Assembly (NCBI GenBank): GCA_947258585.1
Contig: CAMYIZ010000016.1
Span: forward strand, 76,085 to 140,084
Direction of reading: 5' to 3'
DNA length: 64,000 bases
From: an uncultured Haliea sp.
GTDB taxonomy: Bacteria; Pseudomonadota; Gammaproteobacteria; Pseudomonadales; Halieaceae
Below, piece by piece: positions 54,450-62,876 of this stretch. The stretch's first letter is position 1, and every line of letters begins with the position of its first letter. Both the position numbers and the translations under genes were made by a program. The notes under the pieces are model-generated. The model made no database searches, was not told where the DNA came from, and worked only from the letters and a program-made list of their open reading frames with translations.

Positions 54450-54860
54450 TCAGTCGGGGCCGGCTTCCCCTGCCACCAGGGTCTCCAGCAGGGCGTCCAC
54501 CGCCGCATCGTCCATACCCCGGTTATCCAGGTCGCAACTGTAGCTGACAAACAGCAGCAGCGACCCTGCTGCCAGGTACCACTCCCTGACCGCAGCATCC
54601 TCTTCCGTGAACGCTGCCTGCCAACCGCTGAACTCCCCGCAAGCTGCCTTCTGCCAGCGCTGCGGGGCCGCCGATTCCGCCTCCGCAATCCGCAGCAGCT
54701 CCCGTTCGTCGAATGCACCCAGCTCCTTGTGCAGGGTGGTGATCTCAAGGCAGCCGACATCATCCTCATCGCCCACCAGGACGGTGCCATCGTCTTCGAC
54801 ATCCGCCCACCATTCCGGCGCCAGCGCCATCGACCACCACTCGGTTTCCAGCACGTTCAT
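54450..54860 (-). CDS. Uncharacterised acidic, Trp-rich small protein
   Basis: A 136-residue protein I do not recognise. It is acidic (many Asp and Glu) and rich in Trp, with WWSMALAPEWWADVEDDG near the N-terminus and a central EWYLAAGSLLLFVSYSCD. There is no signal peptide or clear membrane helix, so it is probably soluble. It lies 7 bases downstream of rimI on the same strand, suggesting co-transcription with holD-like and rimI. Coding is supported by the tight spacing; it converges on rsxE. Confidence 0.65.
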   Translation of the reverse strand: MNVLETEWWSMALAPEWWADVEDDGTVLVGDEDDVGCLEITTLHKELGAFDERELLRIAEAESAAPQRWQKAACGEFSGWQAAFTEEDAAVREWYLAAGSLLLFVSYSCDLDNRGMDDAAVDALLETLVAGEAGPD

Positions 54861-54867
54861 AGCTTCC

Positions 54868-55320
54868 TCACAAATCCAGGGACATCAGGATGGCATCCTC
54901 CCGGCCCGCTGGCAGGGGGTAGTAGTTGCGCCGCAGCCCGTCGACTTCAAAACCAAAGGCGGCATACAGGCGGCGGGCCGCGGTGTTCGACTTGCGCACC
55001 TCCAGCAGGCAGCGGCGGGCGCCGGTTGCCACCAGGGCGCTGACGGCGGCTTCCAGCAGCAGCAGTCCGTAGCCGCGGCGGCGGGCGGTGGCGGCGACCA
55101 CGATATTGTAGATGCTGCCGTCGTCGAACTCCCGGGCAAAGACCACCAGGCCCTGAAGTTCGCCATCGGCTTCCAGCAGCAGGGCCCGCTCGCGATTGTC
55201 CGCCACGGGCGTACAGCTGCGGAGATACTGCGCTTCGCTCCAGGGCCAGGGGGAAGCCGCCGCATCCAGTCGCGCCATCTGCGCGGCGTCGGCCGGCTCC
55301 CCCGGCCGGATCGCGGGCAC
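54868..55320 (-). CDS. rimI: Ribosomal-protein-alanine N-acetyltransferase
   Basis: A 150-residue GNAT enzyme that acetylates the N-terminal Ala of ribosomal protein S18. RimI features: acetyl-CoA loop ATARRRGYGLLLLEAAV, EVRKSNTAARRLYAAFGFEVDGLRRNYYP near the C-terminus, and a short acidic region EFDDGSIYNIVV. Located 2 bases after the holD-like gene, the same pairing as holD-rimI in E. coli. Confidence 0.93.
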   Translation of the reverse strand: MPAIRPGEPADAAQMARLDAAASPWPWSEAQYLRSCTPVADNRERALLLEADGELQGLVVFAREFDDGSIYNIVVAATARRRGYGLLLLEAAVSALVATGARRCLLEVRKSNTAARRLYAAFGFEVDGLRRNYYPLPAGREDAILMSLDL

Positions 55321-55322
55321 GC

Positions 55323-56027
55323 CTAGCGGCCCAGCGCGGCGAGCGCCTGCCAGGCATCGCGCTTGGACTGCGGCCTGGAGAGCAATTCCGTCGCGGCGGG
55401 CAAGCGTACAATGGGGACCCCATCCAGTTCCGGCTGCAGCAAATGCTCCCCGGCGTCCGGACCCAGCAACACCAGCGCCCGGCAGTCGCGGTCCTGGATC
55501 TGGCGCAGGACGAACCCGGTCAGCGCGGCCGCGGCGGCACTGGCACTGAGGTCAAGCTGGCGGTTGCTGTGCAGCGGCCAGTCAAATCGCTTCAGCTGCG
55601 GAGTCTCCTGCTTGCGCACCAGGGCGAACGCCATGGCCCGGATCAGCTGCAGCCGCCCCGGCTCTGGCTCGGGACCTGGAAGTGGATCCAGCCACAGGCA
55701 ACCCCCGGCCACCACAGCGGCCATGTGCAGCACCGGAATGCTGGTTGTCGCATCTGCCGCCGGTCCCCGACTGGTCGCTGCGGGCGCGGACGCCGTGCCG
55801 CCGATATCCACCCGGGGCACCGCCACCGGGGGTACCGCTGCGCTCCCGGGGGAGCCAGCAACCCGAGGCGATACAGGCCGCTCGCGCTCCGTGGCGGCTG
55901 CGATCCGGACCATCGGCACCGCTGGCACGCTGGGTGCTGCGCCGGGCAGGGGCTTTCGCGCCAGCAGCAGCTGGAGCCCCAGGGTATCCAGGCAGGCGAG
56001 TTTGTGGAGTTCGCGAACGGTCGACAT
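55323..56027 (-). CDS. Probable DNA polymerase III psi subunit-like protein (HolD-like)
   Basis: A 234-residue protein. The N-terminus (LHKLACLDTLGLQLLLARKPLPGA) and C-terminus (ELLSRPQSKRDAWQALAAL) resemble the two ends of HolD. Between them lies a long Pro/Ala/Val-rich linker (about residues 30-95), which makes it much longer than E. coli HolD (137 residues). Position directly upstream of rimI, as in E. coli, is the main support. HolD bridges the clamp loader to SSB. Similarity is low, so the call is tentative. Confidence 0.55.
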   Translation of the reverse strand: MSTVRELHKLACLDTLGLQLLLARKPLPGAAPSVPAVPMVRIAAATERERPVSPRVAGSPGSAAVPPVAVPRVDIGGTASAPAATSRGPAADATTSIPVLHMAAVVAGGCLWLDPLPGPEPEPGRLQLIRAMAFALVRKQETPQLKRFDWPLHSNRQLDLSASAAAAALTGFVLRQIQDRDCRALVLLGPDAGEHLLQPELDGVPIVRLPAATELLSRPQSKRDAWQALAALGR

Positions 56028-56106
56028 TACAGCTCCGGGGCAGGCTCGACGGCAAGTTTACCAGCTTTCCGCGGCAGGACCACGCCAGGCGCTGCCGGAG
56101 CGGGCG

Positions 56107-56952
56107 CTAGACCCAGCGCCAGCCGTGCGCGGTGAAAAAGCGCAGCCCCGAACGCAGGAACCACCAGCGATGGCGCCAGCCCTTGCCCGCACTGCCACCG
56201 CCATAGTGGCGCACTGTCATGCTCGGGAGACAGGCGACCACACCTTGGGACGCCAGCCGCAAGGACAGGTCGAAGTCCTCGAAATAGAGAAAATAGCGCT
56301 GGTCAAACCCGCCTACCGCAGTCAGTGCCGCAGTGCGAACCAGCATGAAACAGCCGCTGGCCAGGGGCACGGGCGCGGGGTGGTCGGCGGCGTGGAAGTC
56401 ATGCATCTCATACTGTGCCAGCTGCCTGGCAAACGGCCGTTGCAACCAGGCGGGAGCGAAGGCCCGCAACGCCAGCACCAGCACACTGGGAAGGCGCTTG
56501 CTGAGATAGGCGGGGCTGCCATCACCCGCCTCGCCACGGGGGCACAACAGCGATACCTGCGGATGGCCCCGCAGGTAATCGAGACCCTGACGCAGGGCGT
56601 CGTCTGCCATGACCACGTCGGGATTGAGTACCAGGAATATGTCCCCGGGGTGACGACGGAGTGCTGCGTTGTGACCGGCGCCGTAGCCGCTGTTGACCGG
56701 CATGGCCAGCACCTCGCACTCTACCCCGGCCTCTGCCCATGGCTGTCGACCCAGTTGCCGCTGGAGTGCTCGGTGGTACTCGCCGCAAACGGAGTTGTCG
56801 ACCACCACCAGGGTCACGGCGCCGAGGACACCCGCTCTGCGGGCATCCTCCACTGCGCGCAGCAGTGAGCCCAGGGTTTCCTCCAGGCGCACAGGATCGC
56901 TGTGGTACAGGACCACAGACACACACAGGGCGGGGGCAGGTACTGCGTTCAT
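56107..56952 (-). CDS. Family 2 glycosyltransferase
   Basis: A 281-residue GT-A fold transferase. Motifs: CVSVVLYHSDPVRLEETLGSL at the start, VVDNSV for the nucleotide-sugar site, DVVMADDALRQGL for the DXD-like region (FLVLNPDVVM), and FDQRYFLYFEDFDLSLRLA, typical of rhamnosyltransferase-like GT2 enzymes. No membrane helices. ATG 56952 is chosen; an open frame to 57339 is antisense to the transporter gene. No polysaccharide cluster surrounds it, so its acceptor is unknown. Confidence 0.88.
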   Translation of the reverse strand: MNAVPAPALCVSVVLYHSDPVRLEETLGSLLRAVEDARRAGVLGAVTLVVVDNSVCGEYHRALQRQLGRQPWAEAGVECEVLAMPVNSGYGAGHNAALRRHPGDIFLVLNPDVVMADDALRQGLDYLRGHPQVSLLCPRGEAGDGSPAYLSKRLPSVLVLALRAFAPAWLQRPFARQLAQYEMHDFHAADHPAPVPLASGCFMLVRTAALTAVGGFDQRYFLYFEDFDLSLRLASQGVVACLPSMTVRHYGGGSAGKGWRHRWWFLRSGLRFFTAHGWRWV

Positions 56953-57040
56953 TGGTCGGCATGGTAGCAGCAGGCGCGGGTCACAACCTAGCCCGGTGCT
57001 GCTACTATCACCGTTTCTGTCGCGCAACGGTATCCCGCCC

Positions 57041-58270
57041 ATGAACAGCTCCGGCACCCCACGTCGCTCCCGATTCGGTCCGGGGCTCCTGGTCACGGCC
57101 GCCTTCATCGGGCCGGGCACCATCACCACTGCCAGCAGCGCCGGCGCGCACTTCGGCTTTGCCCTGCTGTGGGCCCTGCTGTTTTCTGTCGCCGCGACCC
57201 TGGTGCTACAGGAAATGAGCGCGCGGCTGGGACTGGTCACCCGCGAAGGCCTCGCCGAGGCCATGCGCGCCCACTTCCGCAGCCCCCTGTTCGGCAAGCT
57301 GGCAGTGTTGCTGATCGTGGCGGCCGTGGGCTTCGGCAACGCGGCCTATGAGGCCGGCAATATCGCGGGAGCCGCGCTGGCTCTCAACAATATTGCCAAC
57401 CCGGGGGACGGGGTCTGGGCGCTCATTATTGGCGGCAGTGCCGCCCTGCTGCTGGCCAGTGGCCGCTACCGGCTGCTGGAGGGCACACTGATCCTGCTGG
57501 TCGTCACCATGAGCATCGTGTTCCTGTTGACCGCCATCGTGGTGGCTCCCGCAGCCGACCAGCTGCTGCTGGGCCTCCTGCGCCCCAGCCTGCCCGAGGG
57601 CTCGGTGATGGTTGTGATCGCCCTGGTGGGCACCACCGTTGTCCCCTACAACCTGTTCCTGCATGCCAATGCGGTACGCGAAAAATGGCCGGCCACCGTA
57701 CCCGTCGAACAGGCCATCCGCGAGTCGCGGCTGGACAGCGGGCTGGCCATAGGCCTGGGCGGACTGATTACGCTGGCCATCATGAGTACCGCCGCGGCGG
57801 CTTTCTTCGGCACCGGACTCGCCTTCGAGAGTGGCTCCCTGGCCCGACAACTGGAACCCCTGCTGGGCCCGGCAGCCGGTTACGTGTTTGCTGCAGGCCT
57901 GTTTGCAGGCGGCTTCACCAGCGCCATTACCGCTCCACTGGCGGCGGCCTACGCTGTCTGCGGCGCACTGGGCTGGCGCAACAACCTTTCAGGCACGGGC
58001 TTTCGCCTGGTGTGGATGACAGTCCTCCTGACCGGCACGCTGTTCGCCGCGATGGGCACCCGGCCACTGACCGCCATCCTGTTTGCGCAGATGGCCAACG
58101 GCCTGCTCTTGCCGGTGGTCGCCGTCTTCCTGTTACTGGTGATGAACAGCCGGACGCTGCTGGGTCAGCAGACCAACGGCCCGGGCGCGAACCTGCTGGG
58201 CGCCATTGTGGTAGCGGTGGCGGTCGGCCTTGGCCTGGTCAAGCTGCTGGGCGTGGCAGGCTGGCTGTGA
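57041..58270 (+). CDS. Nramp-family transporter with altered metal-site motifs
   Basis: A 409-residue LeuT-fold membrane protein with about eleven helices. In MntH/Nramp helix 1 carries DPGN and helix 6 carries MPHN. Here these positions read GPGT (IGPGTITT) and VPYN (TTVVPYNLFLHAN), so the Asp, Asn, Met and His are all replaced. The fold and the surrounding residues are conserved, so this looks like a distinct subgroup, possibly with another substrate such as Mg2+ or a non-metal compound. ATG 57041 chosen; divergent from the glycosyltransferase. Confidence 0.82.
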   Translation: MNSSGTPRRSRFGPGLLVTAAFIGPGTITTASSAGAHFGFALLWALLFSVAATLVLQEMSARLGLVTREGLAEAMRAHFRSPLFGKLAVLLIVAAVGFGNAAYEAGNIAGAALALNNIANPGDGVWALIIGGSAALLLASGRYRLLEGTLILLVVTMSIVFLLTAIVVAPAADQLLLGLLRPSLPEGSVMVVIALVGTTVVPYNLFLHANAVREKWPATVPVEQAIRESRLDSGLAIGLGGLITLAIMSTAAAAFFGTGLAFESGSLARQLEPLLGPAAGYVFAAGLFAGGFTSAITAPLAAAYAVCGALGWRNNLSGTGFRLVWMTVLLTGTLFAAMGTRPLTAILFAQMANGLLLPVVAVFLLLVMNSRTLLGQQTNGPGANLLGAIVVAVAVGLGLVKLLGVAGWL

Positions 58271-58389
58271 AGTTCGCCGATTCGCGCCATTTGCAAGGAA
58301 ATTGCTTGCCAAACCGGGTCGCTCTTGGAATATTGGGCAGACGAGAACGGAGGCCGTAGCCACGGTCGGGGACAGAACCCTCCATTGTT

Positions 58390-58405
58390 TGTGCAGAAAA
58401 TCACA
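58390..58405. promoter_or_regulatory. CRP/Vfr-like site upstream of the Ig-like lipoprotein
   Basis: TGTGC at 58390-58394 and TCACA at 58401-58405 are spaced by 6 bases, matching the CRP/Vfr form TGTGA-N6-TCACA with one mismatch. It lies about 150 bases before the lipoprotein gene, in an otherwise empty 287-base gap. Confidence 0.4.
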
Positions 58406-58448
58406 AAAAGTGTCTATCATCATGTTATTTATGGAGTTTTGCTTGCGC

Positions 58449-58472
58449 AACCGTGCTAACCTGTGCACGGTT
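58449..58472. repeat. Inverted repeat in the leader of the Ig-like lipoprotein
   Basis: AACCGTGC (58449-58456) and GCACGGTT (58465-58472) form a perfect 8-bp inverted repeat with an 8-base spacer. It could be an operator or an mRNA hairpin; no T run follows, so it is not an intrinsic terminator. Confidence 0.45.
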
Positions 58473-58557
58473 AGATCTGTTCAGCTGGCGTCTGCCGGGA
58501 ATAGGTCCGGTAGCAGAATAAGACGTTCTCCACTACAGCGGGCTCAAGGGGAAGACA

Positions 58558-60765
58558 ATGAATACTCGGTTTGCCACTCTCACCAGCCGACTCGCAGTCG
58601 CGCTAGCCCTGTCATTGACGCTGTTCGCGTGTGGCGGTGGCGGCGGCGGTGGCGGCGGCAGCTTCCTGCCTGAACCCGGCGACGGTGATGTAACCTACTT
58701 CATCGACCTGGCCCTGCAGGATGCGAACGGCAACCCTACCAGCAGTGTCAGCTCCACCTCACCCGCAACCCTGCTGGTCACGGTCACCCGGAACAGCCGT
58801 AACGGCGCGCCGGTCGCCGATGAAGTAGTCTCCGCTACCACCACCATAGGCGTTATTACACCGGAAACCGGCACCGCGCTGACGAATGCGGACGGCGTGG
58901 CCAGTCTCGAGATCAGGGGCGATGGCACTCTTGGCGCCGGTACCATCACGATTAGCGTGACGGCCCCCGCGGGAATCGTCTCCGAGGTCATCAATTTCTC
59001 CGTAGACCAGGCAGAGGTGCGCCTCGGGTCGTTTGAAAACGGGAGCTTTGTGCCCGGCAAGATTGCCCAGAGCGGCGACACCGTCGCCCGCAATGGCACC
59101 GTAGCCCTCACCGTGTTTGTGGTCGACGGCGATGGCGAGCCGGTGGAGACCGAGGAAGAAGTGCGCTTTCGCAGCGACTGCGAACGTTCCGGCCAGGCAG
59201 AGCTACCCGCCTCCGCCACGACCACCAACGGCCGCGTGACCGTCGAGTACACTGCCACTGGCTGTTCCGGAGACGACACGGTTACCGCCAGCATCACCGG
59301 TGTAAGCAGCACCGCGACCGCGACAATCACCGTGGCGCCGCCGGAGGTCACTTCCATTGTATTCCAGTCCGCAGACCCTACCGTCCTCGCCCTGCGCGGA
59401 ACCGGTGGCGGCAGCGGCCTGCGGGAGACGGGGTTTGTGACCTTCCTCGTCGTTGATGCCGACAACACCCCTTTGCAGGGAATCCCGGTGCAGTTTACCC
59501 TGACCACGACGGTCGGCGGGCTCTCGCTGTCGCAGCGCAGCGCCGTCTCCAACGCCGAGGGGCTGGTTAACGCCGTTGTGCGGTCGGGCAACGTCGCCAC
59601 CTCGGTGCGGGTCATCGCCAGCATTGAAGTGGAAACCTCCGGCGGCCAGATGTATGACCTGAGCACTGTTTCAGACGTTCTCGCGGTGACCACCGGGCTG
59701 CCGGACCAGAACTCGATCAGCCTTTCGGCCTCGGAATTGAGCGTTGCCGGCGCCCGCGAGTTCGACGGTGTGACCAGCACGCTGACCGTGCGCATGGCCG
59801 ACAAGTTCAACAACCCCGTTCCAGATGGCACCGCCGCCGTGTTCCGCACGGAGTACGGCTCCATCCAGGGCTCCTGCGTAACCACCGATGGCTCCTGCTC
59901 CGTGACCTGGACCAGCCAGTCGCCGCGCTTCCCCACCTTCAACGCCCATCTGGTCCGTACCACCCGGGATGCAAACTACAACTGCCCCAGCCACGCCATG
60001 AGCTCCGGCCCCTGCCCCGATGACCTGGGCTACATCCGCGGGTTGCGTTCCACGGTACTGGTTACCGCCCTGGGCGAGGAAACCTTCACCGACAGCAACG
60101 GCAATGGCCTGTACGATGAAGGCGAACCCTACGAGAACCTGACCGAGGCGTTCCTGGACCACAACGAAGACGGTCGCTACAACCCGGCACAGGGCTGCGC
60201 CGCGGGTTCCGGTGCCAACTGCGCCGAGGCCGGCTCCGAGGAAACCTTCGTTGACCTGAACAACGACGGACAGTTCTCACCGAACAACAATCCTCCCAAC
60301 AGCTTCTACAACGGCGTGTTGTGCCCGGTGGAAGGCGACGGCGTGTTCTGCAGCCGCAGGCTGGTCAATGTGCGGGACAGCCTGGTACTGGTGATGTCCT
60401 CCGAATCTGGCTTCGACATCCTCCTTATCGACAACAGCACCAACCGTAGACCCACCGCTATCAGCGCCGGTCGCAGCTACACCACCTATGTCGCGGACAT
60501 CTACAACAACCCGCCGGCGGTGGGCAGTTCGGTCTCTGTCACGGGTGAGGACGGTTGCGAAATCGTGGGCGGTGACATTGACGTCGAACTGCCCGACACC
60601 AACCGCATTGGAGCCTTGGAGTTGCCTGCGTTCAGGATTGTCGAAAATGCCGGCGGCTCGATCACCATCGAGGTTGATGGCGGCGGAGTCCCGAGCACCG
60701 TGGCTTTTCCCTGCACGGAGGCACCGGCGGATGAGGACGACGATGGCCTGAGCCTGGGCGGCTAA
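58558..60765 (+). CDS. Large Ig-like (Big_1) surface lipoprotein
   Basis: A 735-residue probable outer-membrane lipoprotein. The lipobox is LFAC with Cys25, followed by nine glycines, a common flexible linker. Several bacterial Ig-like (Big_1/invasin type) repeats follow (for example VTVTRNSRNGAPVADEVVS and VDADNTPLQGIPVQFTL). Between about 510 and 580 there are three EF-hand-like calcium loops (DSNGNGLYDEGE, DHNEDGRYNPAQ, DLNNDGQFSPNN). Such proteins act as adhesins or structural surface proteins; the ligand is unknown. It is monocistronic, with a strong terminator after it. Confidence 0.85.
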   Translation: MNTRFATLTSRLAVALALSLTLFACGGGGGGGGGSFLPEPGDGDVTYFIDLALQDANGNPTSSVSSTSPATLLVTVTRNSRNGAPVADEVVSATTTIGVITPETGTALTNADGVASLEIRGDGTLGAGTITISVTAPAGIVSEVINFSVDQAEVRLGSFENGSFVPGKIAQSGDTVARNGTVALTVFVVDGDGEPVETEEEVRFRSDCERSGQAELPASATTTNGRVTVEYTATGCSGDDTVTASITGVSSTATATITVAPPEVTSIVFQSADPTVLALRGTGGGSGLRETGFVTFLVVDADNTPLQGIPVQFTLTTTVGGLSLSQRSAVSNAEGLVNAVVRSGNVATSVRVIASIEVETSGGQMYDLSTVSDVLAVTTGLPDQNSISLSASELSVAGAREFDGVTSTLTVRMADKFNNPVPDGTAAVFRTEYGSIQGSCVTTDGSCSVTWTSQSPRFPTFNAHLVRTTRDANYNCPSHAMSSGPCPDDLGYIRGLRSTVLVTALGEETFTDSNGNGLYDEGEPYENLTEAFLDHNEDGRYNPAQGCAAGSGANCAEAGSEETFVDLNNDGQFSPNNNPPNSFYNGVLCPVEGDGVFCSRRLVNVRDSLVLVMSSESGFDILLIDNSTNRRPTAISAGRSYTTYVADIYNNPPAVGSSVSVTGEDGCEIVGGDIDVELPDTNRIGALELPAFRIVENAGGSITIEVDGGGVPSTVAFPCTEAPADEDDDGLSLGG

Positions 60766-60778
60766 TTCTGGTTTGAAA

Positions 60779-60822
60779 CCAGCAACAAAAAGCCCGGCCA
60801 ATGCCGGGCTTTTTGTTGCTGG
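60779..60822. terminator. Bidirectional intrinsic terminator between convergent lipoprotein genes
   Basis: A perfect 20-bp stem (60779-60798 with 60803-60822) and a CAAT loop. The arm AGCAACAAAAAGCCCGGC contains an A run, and its partner a T run, so it can stop transcription from both sides. It sits 13 bases after the Ig-like gene stop and 9 bases after the pectinacetylesterase-like stop. Confidence 0.9.
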
Positions 60823-60831
60823 GCCGCAGGA

Positions 60832-61977
60832 TCAATCGCGCGTAGTCTCCCACCCCTCGCCCGCCAGCATTGAACTTACCCAGTCAGCGACGGTGACACC
60901 GCCGGCAGTCTGCTCCAGGTTGCCGATCAGGAAAGTGTGACTGGAGCCCTCCGCAACGAAGCTCTTCACCCGCTCTGGGTAGGCCGCTTCGAGGTCGTCC
61001 AGTTCCCCCAGCAAGGCGGCTTCAAAAGCCTCGCCACCCACCTGCACAAAGGTCACGGCAATGACTGTGTCGCGGGTATAGCTCATCATCCCCAGGCGAA
61101 GGTTGGCGTCCTCCTCCAGTTGGTACTTGTGGAAGTCTGTAATGTGGCCATCACCGCCAATGCAGCTTTCGCAGCTCTCCGGGAAGAAGGCAGTGGCGTT
61201 CCACTCCGTCAACAGCTGGGTGATGAATTCGGGCTGGTCGATGCGGCCAAGGCCGACACCGGAATCGTTGATCAGGTCGATAGGGACATCCGGGTAGAGG
61301 CTGCGAACCAGCGGCAGCGCATAGGTGGTGCCAAAGCCACCGGCGCTGACACCGGTCAGGACGATCCGCCGGGGCGAGGGAAACGTGTTCACGGCCACAT
61401 CAAGAGATGCAGAGAGATTGTGCAGGCCGCGGTGGAAACGGTCCGCAGTGCCGTCATCGTCGGTATCAACGTCCTGGTCTCCCGCATGCAGGGAGCCGTC
61501 GCAGTAGGGTAGATAGACCATGCTCATGCCGGTTAGCGGATTGTTCGCACGGGCGGGGTCGAGCACCCCCAGGGGAGGAATACCCGGCGCTGCCTCCTCG
61601 GTAGCGAGACAGAGGTCCGACCAGCAGGCACCGCCACCCTGGAGAAAAATCACCAGATCCTCGGAGCCCGTGTCGCGGGTGGCCATGGTGTACTCACCAC
61701 CGGTCAGGCACAACGGCCCGTCGCCGGCGCCAAAGCTGTGGTTAACCACCTCCCCATCCTGCTCCGACAGCATCGGTGTGTACCGCCCGAGGTAGCGGTC
61801 AACGCCCTGGTCCAGCAACTCCTGAAACGGAACCGCCTCCGCGGGTGGAAGTACCACGGCCAGCTGACGGTCAGTCCCATCCGTGCAGGCAGCCAGCGCG
61901 GGCAGTGCCGCCACCAGCGCCAGCGCCAGTGGTCGCCGCGGCGAGAACAGGGGTTCAAGAGTCCAGAATTTTATCAT
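60832..61977 (-). CDS. Pectinacetylesterase-family lipoprotein
   Basis: A 381-residue probable lipoprotein (lipobox LAAC at about residue 31). The catalytic serine motif GVSAGGFGT and the preceding LQGGGACW loop match pectinacetylesterase and its relatives. Cys pairs (CWSDLC, CESCIGG) may form disulfides; the C-terminal His is in SSHTFLI. Known members remove acetyl groups from polysaccharide; in marine bacteria the true substrate may be another ester. ATG 61977 has a GGAGAA site. Confidence 0.85.
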   Translation of the reverse strand: MIKFWTLEPLFSPRRPLALALVAALPALAACTDGTDRQLAVVLPPAEAVPFQELLDQGVDRYLGRYTPMLSEQDGEVVNHSFGAGDGPLCLTGGEYTMATRDTGSEDLVIFLQGGGACWSDLCLATEEAAPGIPPLGVLDPARANNPLTGMSMVYLPYCDGSLHAGDQDVDTDDDGTADRFHRGLHNLSASLDVAVNTFPSPRRIVLTGVSAGGFGTTYALPLVRSLYPDVPIDLINDSGVGLGRIDQPEFITQLLTEWNATAFFPESCESCIGGDGHITDFHKYQLEEDANLRLGMMSYTRDTVIAVTFVQVGGEAFEAALLGELDDLEAAYPERVKSFVAEGSSHTFLIGNLEQTAGGVTVADWVSSMLAGEGWETTRD

Positions 61978-62262
61978 TGCTTATTCTCCAGGTTTGACGA
62001 CAGCACTCGCTCGCAAAACTTCAGTCCCCGACCATGCGGAGTCGCAGGCACAGTTGCAAGCACGAAGCGCCCAAAAAACTTTGACAAAAAGTGGCAACAG
62101 GTGGCTGACACCGCGTTGTAGGCCCCCGCCAATACCCTCCAGGTTACCCGCTGCAAACAGCAAATTCCGCATTCTCTTGATCTCGCACAATCACCGCCCT
62201 TGCGGACCCGGTATCGCTGCACTAGCTTATACAATAGCAGCTAATAACCAGTAGGGGCGAGC

Positions 62263-62853
62263 ATGGCAACAGGTGGATGGAAACGCTGGATCCGGATTCT
62301 CCGCCAGCCATCGCCACGCTACTCGGTGCTGACGCTGCTGGCAGGGGGTATATTCATTGGCCTGACCGGCTGGGCAGCGCTGGACTTCGGGATGGCCGCG
62401 ACCAGTACCGAGGAGTTCTGCCTGAGTTGCCATGAGATGCGCGACAACCCCTGGCCACAGCTGCAGAGGACCAGTCACTACAGCAATGCCGCCGGCATCC
62501 ACGCCACCTGCGCGGATTGCCACCAGCCCAGGGAGTTCATTCCCAAGGTTGCGCGCAAAATCGAAGCGTCCCGCGAGGTATGGGGGAGTCTCATCGGACT
62601 CATCGACACCCCCGAGAAATACGCCGCCCATACCCCCGCCATGAAAGCCAGGGAGATCGCCCGTCTGCGCGCCAACGACTCCCGGGAATGCCGCAACTGC
62701 CACGTGACCGAACGCATGCAGCTTGAGCTGCAGTCGGCCAAGGCCCGGGAGTATCACCGGTCCATGGCCAGTAACGGCAAGACCTGTATCGACTGTCATG
62801 CGGGCATCGCCCATCCCGGCAACGCCGGGCAGCCGCTGGCGCACCGCGAGTGA
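62263..62853 (+). CDS. NapC/NirT-family tetraheme cytochrome c
   Basis: A 196-residue membrane-anchored quinol dehydrogenase-type cytochrome. One N-terminal helix (VLTLLAGGIFIGLTGWAAL) is followed by four heme motifs: CLSCH, CADCH, CRNCH and CIDCH. The spacing (two, a loop, two) and SSCHxM-type CHEMRDNPW fit NapC/NirT/NrfH proteins, which pass electrons from quinol to a periplasmic partner. ATG 62263 has GGGG upstream. The next gene, a multiheme cytochrome, starts 23 bases on and is the likely partner. Confidence 0.95.
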   Translation: MATGGWKRWIRILRQPSPRYSVLTLLAGGIFIGLTGWAALDFGMAATSTEEFCLSCHEMRDNPWPQLQRTSHYSNAAGIHATCADCHQPREFIPKVARKIEASREVWGSLIGLIDTPEKYAAHTPAMKAREIARLRANDSRECRNCHVTERMQLELQSAKAREYHRSMASNGKTCIDCHAGIAHPGNAGQPLAHRE

Positions 62854-62876
62854 ACGCCTTGCCAGGAGGATACCGT

